A stretch of 5,046 nucleotides of DNA, from positions 1-5,046 of the forward strand of contig JAKASN010000194.1 of the NCBI GenBank assembly GCA_021819025.1, given 5' to 3'. Both the position numbers and the translations under genes were made by a program. Source of the DNA: Actinomycetes bacterium (GTDB lineage: Bacteria; Actinomycetota; Acidimicrobiia; Acidimicrobiales; Acidimicrobiaceae). The notes below the pieces were generated by a model. That model made no database searches. It had not been told where the DNA came from and saw nothing but the letters and a program-made list of their open reading frames with translations. Shown here piece by piece: positions 1 to 5,046 of this stretch; position 1 is the first letter of the stretch; each line of letters starts with the position of its first letter.

Positions 1-1
1 C

Positions 2-700
2 TCCCAAGGCGCCACACTTACCGCAGAGGAGATCACAGCGAAGGGCGTTCCGAGCTATGCAATCGTCGTCGATCTCTCGAACCAAGGCGGCATCGAAATG
101 CTTGCAGAGGCCGTCCTCGAGAAACACCGAGCCATTGACGTGCTTTTTTCCAACGCCGGCGTCTCCTTCGGCGGGGGCTTAGATACCGACGAGCAAGCAT
201 GGTCCGCTTCATGGGAGGTAAATCTCATGGCGCAAGTACGTCTCGCGAGATTGCTCTTGCCCGCGATGATCGCCAAAGGTGGCGGCTACATCGTGAATAC
301 GGCTTCAGCTGCTGGCCTTCTCACCAACCTCGGTGCGCTTTCTTATGCGGTAACCAAGCACGCCTCGGTGGCGCTCTCGGAGTGGATCGCCATTACGCAC
401 AAGAAGGACAATATCCGGGTCTCGGTACTTTGTCCCATGGGAGTGCGCACCAACATGCTCTTCCCTGCGTCTCCAGAGGTAGAACCTGCGGACAGACTTG
501 CCCAAGCCGCGGTGCTGCAAGCTGGTGAGCTCCTTGAGCCAGATGAGGTCGCCAACATCGTTATGAGAGCCGTCAATGCGGAGGAGTTCCTAATACTTCC
601 CCACGAAGAGGTGCGAAAGTTCTACAGCTTTCGCGCCAATGACACCGCCAAATGGATTAGCTCCATGGCCAAATACCAGGAAAGACTTACCGCCAAGTAG
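2..700 (+). CDS. SDR-family NAD(P)-dependent oxidoreductase, 5'-partial
   Basis: The reading frame is open from base 2 to a TAG at 698-700, giving 232 residues; the gene begins off the left edge. Numbering from the first visible codon, classical short-chain dehydrogenase motifs appear in order: Asp24 in VVDLS (contacts the adenine ring), Asn51-Ala-Gly, Asn74 in WEVNL, catalytic Ser102 in NTASAAG, Tyr115-x-x-x-Lys119 in SYAVTKHA, and the Pro145-x-Gly-x-x-x-Thr-like stretch CPMGVRT. With Asn, Ser, Tyr and Lys all present the enzyme should be active. The missing N-terminus, about 30-40 residues, would hold the TGxxxGxG cofactor loop. The protein is soluble and cytoplasmic with no membrane segment. 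The C-terminal tail (ILPHEEVRKFY and on) resembles a group of actinobacterial SDRs of unassigned substrate. The substrate cannot be told from sequence. A 170-base gap separates it from the next operon, so co-transcription is not obvious. An internal ATG at 98 is not the start, because coding similarity continues upstream of it. Confidence 0.93.
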   Translation, partial: SQGATLTAEEITAKGVPSYAIVVDLSNQGGIEMLAEAVLEKHRAIDVLFSNAGVSFGGGLDTDEQAWSASWEVNLMAQVRLARLLLPAMIAKGGGYIVNTASAAGLLTNLGALSYAVTKHASVALSEWIAITHKKDNIRVSVLCPMGVRTNMLFPASPEVEPADRLAQAAVLQAGELLEPDEVANIVMRAVNAEEFLILPHEEVRKFYSFRANDTAKWISSMAKYQERLTAK

Positions 701-708
701 CCGTCCTC

Positions 709-727
709 GGAGCTGGGGAAAAGCTCC
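709..727 (+). terminator. Short hairpin after the SDR gene, weak terminator candidate
   Basis: GGAGCT (709-714) and AGCTCC (722-727) form a perfect 6-bp stem around a 7-base loop, beginning 9 bases after the SDR stop codon. The position suits a terminator, but no T-tract follows, so this is not a canonical Rho-independent terminator. It could simply be a chance inverted repeat. Confidence 0.2.
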
Positions 728-755
728 ATGTCAACGGTGTCGCGGCCAGCGTTCC

Positions 756-787
756 TTGCCAGCGCCATACCAGCTAAGAGAATTCTC
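756..787 (+). promoter_or_regulatory. Candidate promoter with palindrome over the -10 box
   Basis: TTGCCA (756-761) matches five of six bases of the TTGACA -35 consensus. Sixteen bases later GAGAAT (778-783) matches four of six bases of TATAAT. This would start transcription near 790 and leave a leader of about 80 bases before the operon that starts at 871. The -10 box lies inside the perfect 10-base palindrome GAGAATTCTC (778-787), and the half-site GAGAATT recurs at 822-828. A repressor could bind there, but no specific regulator is recognised. The evidence is pattern matching only. Confidence 0.3.
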
Positions 788-870
788 ATCGTGGCGTCAT
801 CACTCCGCGTGGTCAGCCATCGAGAATTAACCACCAGAGCGCCGCTCAGTGGCAGATCGACGGAGGTTCC

Positions 871-1329
871 ATGAAAGTCTCGAATCCCATCAAGGTTCTC
901 GTTACCGCCGGAGGCGGACTCGGTGCAATCCTCGCACTGCACCAAGCCCAGACCTCGTTGCAGTCGTCCAATACCTCGTCGGTGGCTCCCCCTGACGTCA
1001 CCGCTACAGCCAAAGCACGTGTCACTGGCCTCGAGGGAGCGATATCGAACCTTGCCAACCAGGAGAAGGCGGTCAAGGACCAGCTCTCGCAAACCTCGGC
1101 CGAACTCGCGCAGAAACAAGCCGAACTCGCCCAAGCCTCCAGCGCGGCCCTCCAGGCGGAAAACCAGGCTGCTGCAGCAGCGCTGCGCGCTGCGAGTTCA
1201 TCCGCTGGCGCTGTGACTCAGTTCTCTAGCAACTCTTCTTCAGTGCTGTCCCCTCCCAAAGCGTCGGCAACCACCAAAGCCTCCAGTGCCACGAGTGGTG
1301 ACGACTCATCCTCGGGTGGGGACAACTAG
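871..1329 (+). CDS. Membrane-anchored coiled-coil protein, Ser/Ala-rich, unknown function
   Basis: This is a protein of 152 residues that I do not recognise. The ATG is preceded by GGAGG at 862-866, four bases upstream, the best ribosome binding site in the window, which fixes the start. Residues 7-24 (around VLVTAGGGLGAILAL) form a short hydrophobic segment after Lys2 and Lys8, consistent with a signal anchor or signal peptide. Residues 53-108 look like a coiled coil with a regular heptad register: Leu54, Leu61 and Val68 at one core position, and Ile58, Leu72, Leu79 and Leu86 at the other. Residues 109-152 are a Ser/Ala/Thr-rich, probably disordered tail ending in acidic and glycine residues. 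There is no cysteine, no CxxCH heme motif and no recognisable flavinylation motif. It is the first gene of a four-gene operon with ApbE and a heme cytochrome, so a role in that extracytoplasmic redox unit is inferred, perhaps as a scaffold. Coding is supported by the ribosome binding site and tight spacing, not by homology. Confidence 0.72.
   Translation: MKVSNPIKVLVTAGGGLGAILALHQAQTSLQSSNTSSVAPPDVTATAKARVTGLEGAISNLANQEKAVKDQLSQTSAELAQKQAELAQASSAALQAENQAAAAALRAASSSAGAVTQFSSNSSSVLSPPKASATTKASSATSGDDSSSGGDN
1099..1140 (+). repeat. Two 21-base heptad-coding units
   Basis: The 11-mer GCCGAACTCGC occurs at 1099-1109 and again 21 bases later at 1120-1130, encoding AELAQ twice. The 21-base period equals one coiled-coil heptad, so this looks like an old in-frame heptad duplication inside the coiled-coil gene. 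The second half of the unit has diverged. Confidence 0.5.
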
Positions 1330-1336
1330 GCCAGCC

Positions 1337-1831
1337 ATGGCCCAAGCAAAACGTCGCTCGTCCAAAGCGCGCAATACGGCTCGTCGTATCGTTCCATTTG
1401 CAATGATTGCACCCGGGGCGGCAGTCGGCACCTATGTGGCGGTGTCATTCGTCTCGAGCCCGAACCACCTCTACAATTCGTCCCAACTTGCAGCGGCCGC
1501 CGCTCGAGTCAGGGCCGCAAGAGCAGCTGAACAGTCATATCTCCAAGTGGTCAATTCCCTCAACGAGTCTGCTTCACAGCTTGCCGAGCTTGCCGCAAAG
1601 TCCGCTTCCGACCAGTCCGGCATTGGCCCCATCCAGAGCGGGATATCGTCGATCGCCGCTTCCAAACCACCAACGGCGACGTCAACTCGATCGTCGTACG
1701 GTCTTGGTCAGCCCTCCGCTTCAAGCGGGGCAAAAGTTGCATCCGGAGCGCCGATAGTGCCGATAGCCCAGGTGCCACTGTCGCAACCGCCCTCGGCAAC
1801 TACGAGCGCCAGCATGCTCGCGGCAGGCTAG
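1337..1831 (+). CDS. Single-pass membrane protein with coiled coil and Ser/Pro-rich tail, unknown function
   Basis: This is a protein of 164 residues that I do not recognise. I chose the ATG at 1337, seven bases after the previous stop and with AGG at 1328-1330 as a weak ribosome binding site. A longer reading from a GTG at 1286 would overlap the upstream gene and add an unlikely leader. Residues 5-17 are strongly basic (KRRSSKARNTARR), followed by a hydrophobic helix at about 18-40. By the positive-inside rule the N-terminus should be cytoplasmic and the rest outside. Residues 49-88 are Ala/Leu-rich and probably a coiled coil. Residues 90-164 are rich in Ser, Ala, Pro and Thr and probably disordered, like linker or wall-spanning segments. 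There are no cysteines or cofactor motifs. Its stop abuts the ApbE start, which implies translational coupling. The layout repeats that of the preceding gene (anchor, coiled coil, low-complexity tail), so the two products may pair. That is inference. Confidence 0.72.
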   Translation: MAQAKRRSSKARNTARRIVPFAMIAPGAAVGTYVAVSFVSSPNHLYNSSQLAAAAARVRAARAAEQSYLQVVNSLNESASQLAELAAKSASDQSGIGPIQSGISSIAASKPPTATSTRSSYGLGQPSASSGAKVASGAPIVPIAQVPLSQPPSATTSASMLAAG

Positions 1832-2866
1832 GTGCAAACCGTGGAAGCGGTCACGACGCAATGGCGGCACCCCGCGATGGGAACCGTATTCAATTTTCAG
1901 GTGCGTGGCGAGGTCCCTCAGGCCGATGCCCTGAGAGAGGCGACCCGAAAACTCCTCGAGGAGATGGAAAACTCCTGGAGCCGCTTCAGAGCTGACTCGG
2001 AGCTCTCCCAACTCAATGCCGCCGGCCGCCTTGATTACCCCTCAACGCTCTTTCAGTTGGCAATTTTTGAAGCTAGTAGTGCCTATCGCCTCACCCAGGG
2101 CCGATTCGATCCGCGCGTCAAGGCCGCCTTGACCAGGATCGGATACGAAAGGTCCTTCGCCGATATCGGCACTGGTAGTGAGCTAACCCCAGGCAATCCA
2201 CCCGGTAATCTCACCGCGTTACCGAACTCGTTGGGAACTTTTAGGCCATACTACGACATCGACGAAAGAAAGATTGAGTGCTCCGCCGAGATCGATTTGG
2301 GCGGTATCGGCAAGGGATTAGCACTCAGGCTGCTCGATATGCATCTGCGCGCTTGTCTAGGGCAAAGCCATCTCATTGAAGCCGGTGGCGACATCATCAC
2401 CCACCTTGCCACAGGCGATCACACCCCGTGGTTCATCGACATCGAAAGTCCTTTCGCCACCGAGAATCTTCCCATCCTCGTGCGCGTGGGAAGTGCCGCA
2501 ATCGCTACCACTTCAACAAAGGTTCGCAACTGGAAATGCGGGGGCAGCGTCAAGCATCACATTATCGACCCAACAACCATGGACTCTGCAGAATCTGACC
2601 TTATCGCCGTGACGGTAATAGAGTCTGACTCCGCACGCGCCGAAGTTCTTTCGAAGTGGCTCTTTCTTCTCGGCCTCAAGGCAGCAACGGCTCTGGCCCG
2701 AGAGCGTTGCACCGCGGCTCTCTTGGTCGGGAAGGATTCGGGCATCGCCTATGGCCCCGCCTTGGTGCGCTATATGGAGATACAAGGGCCGACATACACC
2801 TCTGCCCAGCGCGCGGAACACTTTGACCAAGAGACGCCCTTCCCCCTGGTCTCAATCACCCCTTAA
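1832..2866 (+). CDS. apbE: FAD:protein FMN transferase (ApbE family)
   Basis: ApbE enzymes cut FAD and attach FMN covalently to a Thr or Ser of target redox proteins, using Mg2+. The 344 residues show family motifs in order: HPAMGTVFNF (13-22), WSRFRADSELSQLN (49-62), GRFDPRV (90-96), IDLGGIGKGLA (154-164), EAGGDIITHL (183-192), TSTKVRNW (227-234), HHIIDPTT (242-249) and SARAEVLSKWLFLLG (267-281). The length is usual for the family. The GTG at 1832 abuts the previous stop; a second in-frame GTG at 1841 is an alternative, and the conserved part begins near residue 13. There is no signal peptide or lipobox, so the enzyme is predicted to be cytoplasmic or its export is not evident, unlike the periplasmic lipoprotein ApbE of Gram-negatives. 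The usual C-terminal metal-site Asp and Thr are Glu271 and Lys275 here, a variant I recall from other actinobacterial members. It sits between two membrane-protein genes and a cytochrome gene, but no FMN acceptor domain is seen in the window. Confidence 0.93.
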   Translation: MQTVEAVTTQWRHPAMGTVFNFQVRGEVPQADALREATRKLLEEMENSWSRFRADSELSQLNAAGRLDYPSTLFQLAIFEASSAYRLTQGRFDPRVKAALTRIGYERSFADIGTGSELTPGNPPGNLTALPNSLGTFRPYYDIDERKIECSAEIDLGGIGKGLALRLLDMHLRACLGQSHLIEAGGDIITHLATGDHTPWFIDIESPFATENLPILVRVGSAAIATTSTKVRNWKCGGSVKHHIIDPTTMDSAESDLIAVTVIESDSARAEVLSKWLFLLGLKAATALARERCTAALLVGKDSGIAYGPALVRYMEIQGPTYTSAQRAEHFDQETPFPLVSITP

Positions 2867-2873
2867 GAGCAGC

Positions 2874-3692
2874 ATGTCAACTCCACCCCGCACCCGATCC
2901 CCTCACGCCAAACAAACCTTCCCTAAAGCATCGACACCTGGGGAATCCTCGCTCCCGCCTCAAGGGAGCGAGCAAGAAGCCGCCGACATAGACGACGCCC
3001 CTTCGGTGCTCTTCGCTCTTGGCGCTGGGTCAATTTCGGTAGTACTTGGCTTCTCTTTGGTCGATATCCTCGCCCGAAAAACCACCGCAACCTTGGCTCC
3101 CTGGGTGATCGCTCGTGGAACAGGACTCGCCCTGGTAGTGGTGACCACGGCCTTGGTCAGCGTGGGACTTTGGATCGCACATCCTATGCGCAACAAGACC
3201 AAGGGCATCTTCCATGCCATCACCCTCAATTCCGCCCACAAGAGTCTTGCAGGAGCGGGGATGGTACTCCTCTTTTTGCATATCAGCGCCATCGCCTCGG
3301 ACAGCTTTGCAAAGGTGGGAGTGCTCGGAGCCTTCGTGCCTCTCGAGAGCCAATATCGGCCGATTCCCGTCGCGCTGGGAACCCTGGCCTTGTACTTGAT
3401 GACGGTAGTGGGTTTCACTGCGTGGCTCAAAGTTCGCTTCAAACTCTTCAACTGGAAGATGGTGCACCGCTATGCCATCATCAGCTTCGCCTTGGTGATG
3501 ATCCACGGCATCACCGTCGGCACCGATACGGTGGCGGTTGGTGCGCTCTATCTCGGGTCAGCAGTTATGGTGACGGCGCTCGCCATCACGCGTTACATGT
3601 CGGATCACCCCAAGAGTGCTCCCAAAGTAACCCGCGATTTGCCGTCAACAAGCTCTAATACCTCTGCGGATACGGCATCCCCTAAGGCCTAG
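2874..3692 (+). CDS. Ferric-reductase-like transmembrane cytochrome b domain protein
   Basis: This 272-residue protein should carry electrons across the cytoplasmic membrane through two b-type hemes. The ATG at 2874 lies seven bases after the ApbE stop; an upstream in-frame ATG at 2751 would overlap ApbE and is rejected. Residues 1-42 are Pro/Ser/Glu-rich and probably disordered. Six hydrophobic helices follow at about 46-65, 80-102, 124-144, 163-185, 197-217 and 220-240, then a polar tail. Candidate heme ligands are His122 and His136 in the third helix and His198 and His211 in the fifth, the paired spacing of the ferric reductase/NADPH oxidase fold. Family-typical stretches are WVIARGTGL, FVPLESQYRPI, WKMVHRYA and HGITVGTD. 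There is no C-terminal FAD or NAD(P)H domain, so it must exchange electrons with partner proteins. It is the last gene of the ApbE operon, which suggests a flavin/heme electron-transfer role. The donor, the acceptor and the direction of electron flow are unknown. Iron reduction is only one possibility despite the family name. Confidence 0.88.
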   Translation: MSTPPRTRSPHAKQTFPKASTPGESSLPPQGSEQEAADIDDAPSVLFALGAGSISVVLGFSLVDILARKTTATLAPWVIARGTGLALVVVTTALVSVGLWIAHPMRNKTKGIFHAITLNSAHKSLAGAGMVLLFLHISAIASDSFAKVGVLGAFVPLESQYRPIPVALGTLALYLMTVVGFTAWLKVRFKLFNWKMVHRYAIISFALVMIHGITVGTDTVAVGALYLGSAVMVTALAITRYMSDHPKSAPKVTRDLPSTSSNTSADTASPKA

Positions 3693-4735
3693 AAAAGCTC
3701 GCGGATCTCCATCGCAGTCTCCTCGGGAGTGACGTCCACCATCAACTCCGCGTAGAGACGCTCGAAATAAGTGACGTCGGAGCGGTAAAACGCGTCCGGA
3801 TTGGATCGAGCCACAATTCGAAAAAGCGGGTTCAGGCCAAACTCTGCCGACATTGGCCCCCCACCCGTTAGCGCAAAGTTGAAGCTCAGCAAGTTCCAAG
3901 CGGCGTAAGAGGCAAGAATCCTTGCCAGCCCAATGCTCAGGCTATCGATCTGCGCTTCGGAGAGAGCGACGACATCGTGGCTGTTTCGCACCACCGCCCA
4001 CACCTCTCTGAATCCGCTGGGAGCCCAAGGCGTGAAAAAGTCGACCTCGCCGACGCTTCCAATAAAACGATCAGTGGCGCGCTCGGCTTCGACCAAATCC
4101 ACGAGCAGGGAAGCGCCACCTTGCTCACGGTGTAGCCGGGCACGTTCGATAAGTTGGGCCTGGCGAGCGAGGGGTACGTAGTCATGTGAAGACTGCAGAT
4201 GGGGGTGGATCAACGAGGAGCCCGACGGAGGCAAATAATTTGCATTGATGGAACTATAAGCCGCGGCAGGGTCAAAGGCACGGATATCGCGAGCATGCTC
4301 AACCATCGCACCGAGTGCATCACCAAGCAAACTCGCATCAAACTCTTCAATGGGCACGAAGTGACGAGTAGCATCGTAAATTCCCACCGCGGAATAGGTC
4401 GAATAGGCAAGAATATTTGGAACCACCAAAGCTTTGCCGCGGCGAATCTTGCCCTTGGGCACCATCTCCGTTGGGAAGGGAAAGGTAAAACGCTCTACGA
4501 CCTCAGGGCAGAAAGGGCAAAAGCCTCCCGGCGCGACGAGCTCGGAAATGTCGCTCTTGCTGGCAGGCTGGAGTTTGGCACCCTGCACAAATCTCGTGCG
4601 CGTTCCGAAGATCGGGTCGATGCGCTGTACCAAGGGGATCTCCGTGAAGACTCCTCCGTTGGAGACATCGGGAACCCGACCGACGAGATTTGCTTGGGCA
4701 AAGACAAGTCCTTTAACTTCGCGTACCTGGTCCAT
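3689..4735 (-). CDS. GalT-like nucleotidyltransferase (HIT superfamily)
   Basis: This 348-residue protein has the size and layout of galactose-1-phosphate uridylyltransferase, with two HIT-like halves. Cys73-Pro-Phe-Cys76, His125 (in DATRHFVPIEEF) and His177 match the four zinc ligands of E. coli GalT by order and context. His179 in HPHLQ matches the nucleophilic histidine that forms the nucleotidyl-enzyme intermediate. GalT proper has HPHGQ; Leu replaces Gly here. The second half (about 229-348) keeps the pattern of a strand followed by VALSEAQIDSL, then a C-terminal TPEETAMEIRE helix like GalT's. The family includes UDP-glucose:galactose-1-phosphate uridylyltransferases and ADP-glucose phosphorylases, and sequence alone does not choose between them. 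No galactokinase or epimerase gene is in the window. The protein is soluble and cytoplasmic. The start is the ATG whose complement is 4733-4735, with GGGTGA eight bases upstream (complement of 4744-4749). Its stop overlaps the stop of the convergent cytochrome gene. Confidence 0.85.
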   Translation of the reverse strand: MDQVREVKGLVFAQANLVGRVPDVSNGGVFTEIPLVQRIDPIFGTRTRFVQGAKLQPASKSDISELVAPGGFCPFCPEVVERFTFPFPTEMVPKGKIRRGKALVVPNILAYSTYSAVGIYDATRHFVPIEEFDASLLGDALGAMVEHARDIRAFDPAAAYSSINANYLPPSGSSLIHPHLQSSHDYVPLARQAQLIERARLHREQGGASLLVDLVEAERATDRFIGSVGEVDFFTPWAPSGFREVWAVVRNSHDVVALSEAQIDSLSIGLARILASYAAWNLLSFNFALTGGGPMSAEFGLNPLFRIVARSNPDAFYRSDVTYFERLYAELMVDVTPEETAMEIRELF

Positions 4736-4864
4736 TCTCTAAGTCACCCGTCCCTGTGCTTGGATCCTTCAGTGCCCCTCAGATTAGCGCTTATTGGGGT
4801 AGCCCCACCAAAAGTTGCAGCTCATTCGCTCTCGGGGGGTCACCAACTGCATTAGGTTGTGGTT
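4736..4864. promoter_or_regulatory. Divergent intergenic region with a small hairpin
   Basis: These 129 bases separate the start of the GalT-like gene on the minus strand from the start of the GAF-sensor gene on the plus strand, so promoters for both should lie here. No convincing -35/-10 pair was found on either strand. TGGGGTAGCCCCA (4795-4807) is a 5-bp stem with a 3-base loop near the middle and could be an operator or chance. The presence of promoters is inferred from gene orientation only. Confidence 0.4.
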
Positions 4865-5041
4865 ATGCCACTGAGCAAGATCGAAGATTTAGGCAAGCTT
4901 CGGCGCTTGCTGGATGCGGTCCTGGTCATCGAGCGCGATCTCTCGCTGCGGGTGGTGCTCGAAACTCTCGTTCGCGAGAGCTGCGAACTTGTTTCAGCGC
5001 AATACGGCGCTCTCGGGGTGCTCGATAGCTCCGGTGGTTAG
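4865..5041 (+). CDS. N-terminus of a GAF-domain sensor (DevS-like histidine kinase), cut by a stop at the window edge
   Basis: Only 58 residues are present. Residues from about 10 (LGKLRRLLDAVLVIERDLSLRVVLETLVRESCELV...) through AQYGALGVLD match the linker helix and start of the GAF domain in DevS/DosT-type sensor histidine kinases of Actinobacteria, which sense redox or gas ligands and phosphorylate a response regulator. The ATG at 4865 is chosen because AGG (4854-4856) lies eight bases upstream; a GTG at 4859 is too close to it. A TAG at 5039-5041 ends the frame right where the GAF core should continue. Dropping into the next frame after SSG gives WLDR, which would suit the following GAF strand, so a single missing base is likely. 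Kinase and output domains are not visible, so 'histidine kinase' is by family resemblance. It could equally be another GAF protein such as a phosphatase or diguanylate cyclase. Confidence 0.6.
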   Translation: MPLSKIEDLGKLRRLLDAVLVIERDLSLRVVLETLVRESCELVSAQYGALGVLDSSGG

Positions 5042-5046
5042 ATCGG

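Noticed and set aside
622..1134. Minus-strand open frame of 170 codons over the SDR 3' end and the first small gene
   Set aside because: It spans a gene end, an intergenic gap and a start with a strong GGAGG site on the other strand. Its translation has no recognisable features, so it is a shadow frame.
1168..1181. Perfect 14-base palindrome GCTGCTGCAGCAGC
   Set aside because: It lies in the middle of an Ala/Gln-coding stretch of a coiled-coil gene, where GCN and CAG repeats create such palindromes by codon use. There is no sign of a regulatory role.
1204..1221. SAGAVT in the first small protein as a possible FMN attachment motif
   Set aside because: It only loosely resembles the [S/T]GA[S/T]xT flavinylation motif, and the surrounding sequence is low-complexity rather than an FMN-binding fold.
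1286..1336. Upstream GTG start extending the second small membrane protein by 17 residues
   Set aside because: It would overlap the preceding gene by 44 bases, lacks a good ribosome binding site, and the ATG at 1337 gives a clean basic-then-hydrophobic N-terminus.
2960..3506. Two overlapping minus-strand open frames (163 and 158 codons) opposite the cytochrome gene
   Set aside because: The plus strand carries conserved transmembrane helices and heme histidines. The antisense translations show no domain pattern.
4199..4855. Long plus-strand open frame of 218 codons opposite the GalT-like gene
   Set aside because: It is antisense to a gene with clear zinc-site and active-site motifs, has no recognisable domain, and runs across the divergent intergenic region where promoters are expected.

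Overview
The window looks like actinobacterial chromosome. It is moderately GC-rich with tightly packed genes, a GTG start on one gene, a DevS-like GAF sensor N-terminus, and a ferric-reductase-like membrane protein of a type common in Actinobacteria. An acidimicrobial (Acidimicrobiia-like) origin is possible, but that is an impression and not something the sequence proves. Both ends cut through genes, so this may be a whole short contig or a slice of one.

Layout, left to right. (1) 2-700 (+): the C-terminal part of a short-chain dehydrogenase/reductase whose N-terminal nucleotide-binding loop lies off the left edge. (2) 701-870: a 170-base gap with a small hairpin, a candidate promoter (TTGCCA, 16 bases, GAGAAT) whose -10 lies in a 10-base palindrome, and a strong GGAGG ribosome binding site. 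(3) 871-3692 (+): four tightly spaced genes (gaps of 7, 0 and 7 bases), almost certainly one operon. They encode two small membrane-anchored, coiled-coil, Ser/Ala-rich proteins of unknown function, an ApbE-type FAD:protein FMN transferase, and a six-helix ferric-reductase-like cytochrome with four candidate heme histidines. (4) 3689-4735 (-): a GalT-fold nucleotidyltransferase of the HIT superfamily, convergent with the operon and sharing the four bases CTAG with it. (5) 4736-4864: a 129-base divergent intergenic region. (6) 4865-5041 (+): the start of a GAF-domain sensor kinase-like gene that meets a stop codon five bases before the window ends, probably a frameshift or edge error.

The most interesting unit is the four-gene operon. 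ApbE covalently attaches FMN to extracytoplasmic redox proteins, and ferric-reductase-like cytochromes move electrons across the membrane. Together they suggest a flavin/heme trans-membrane electron-transfer module. In related actinobacterial loci the third partner is usually an FMN-binding-domain protein. Here no such protein or flavinylation motif is visible, and two unrecognised coiled-coil membrane proteins occupy that place. Whether they are structural partners, electron-transfer adaptors or unrelated passengers cannot be settled from sequence alone.
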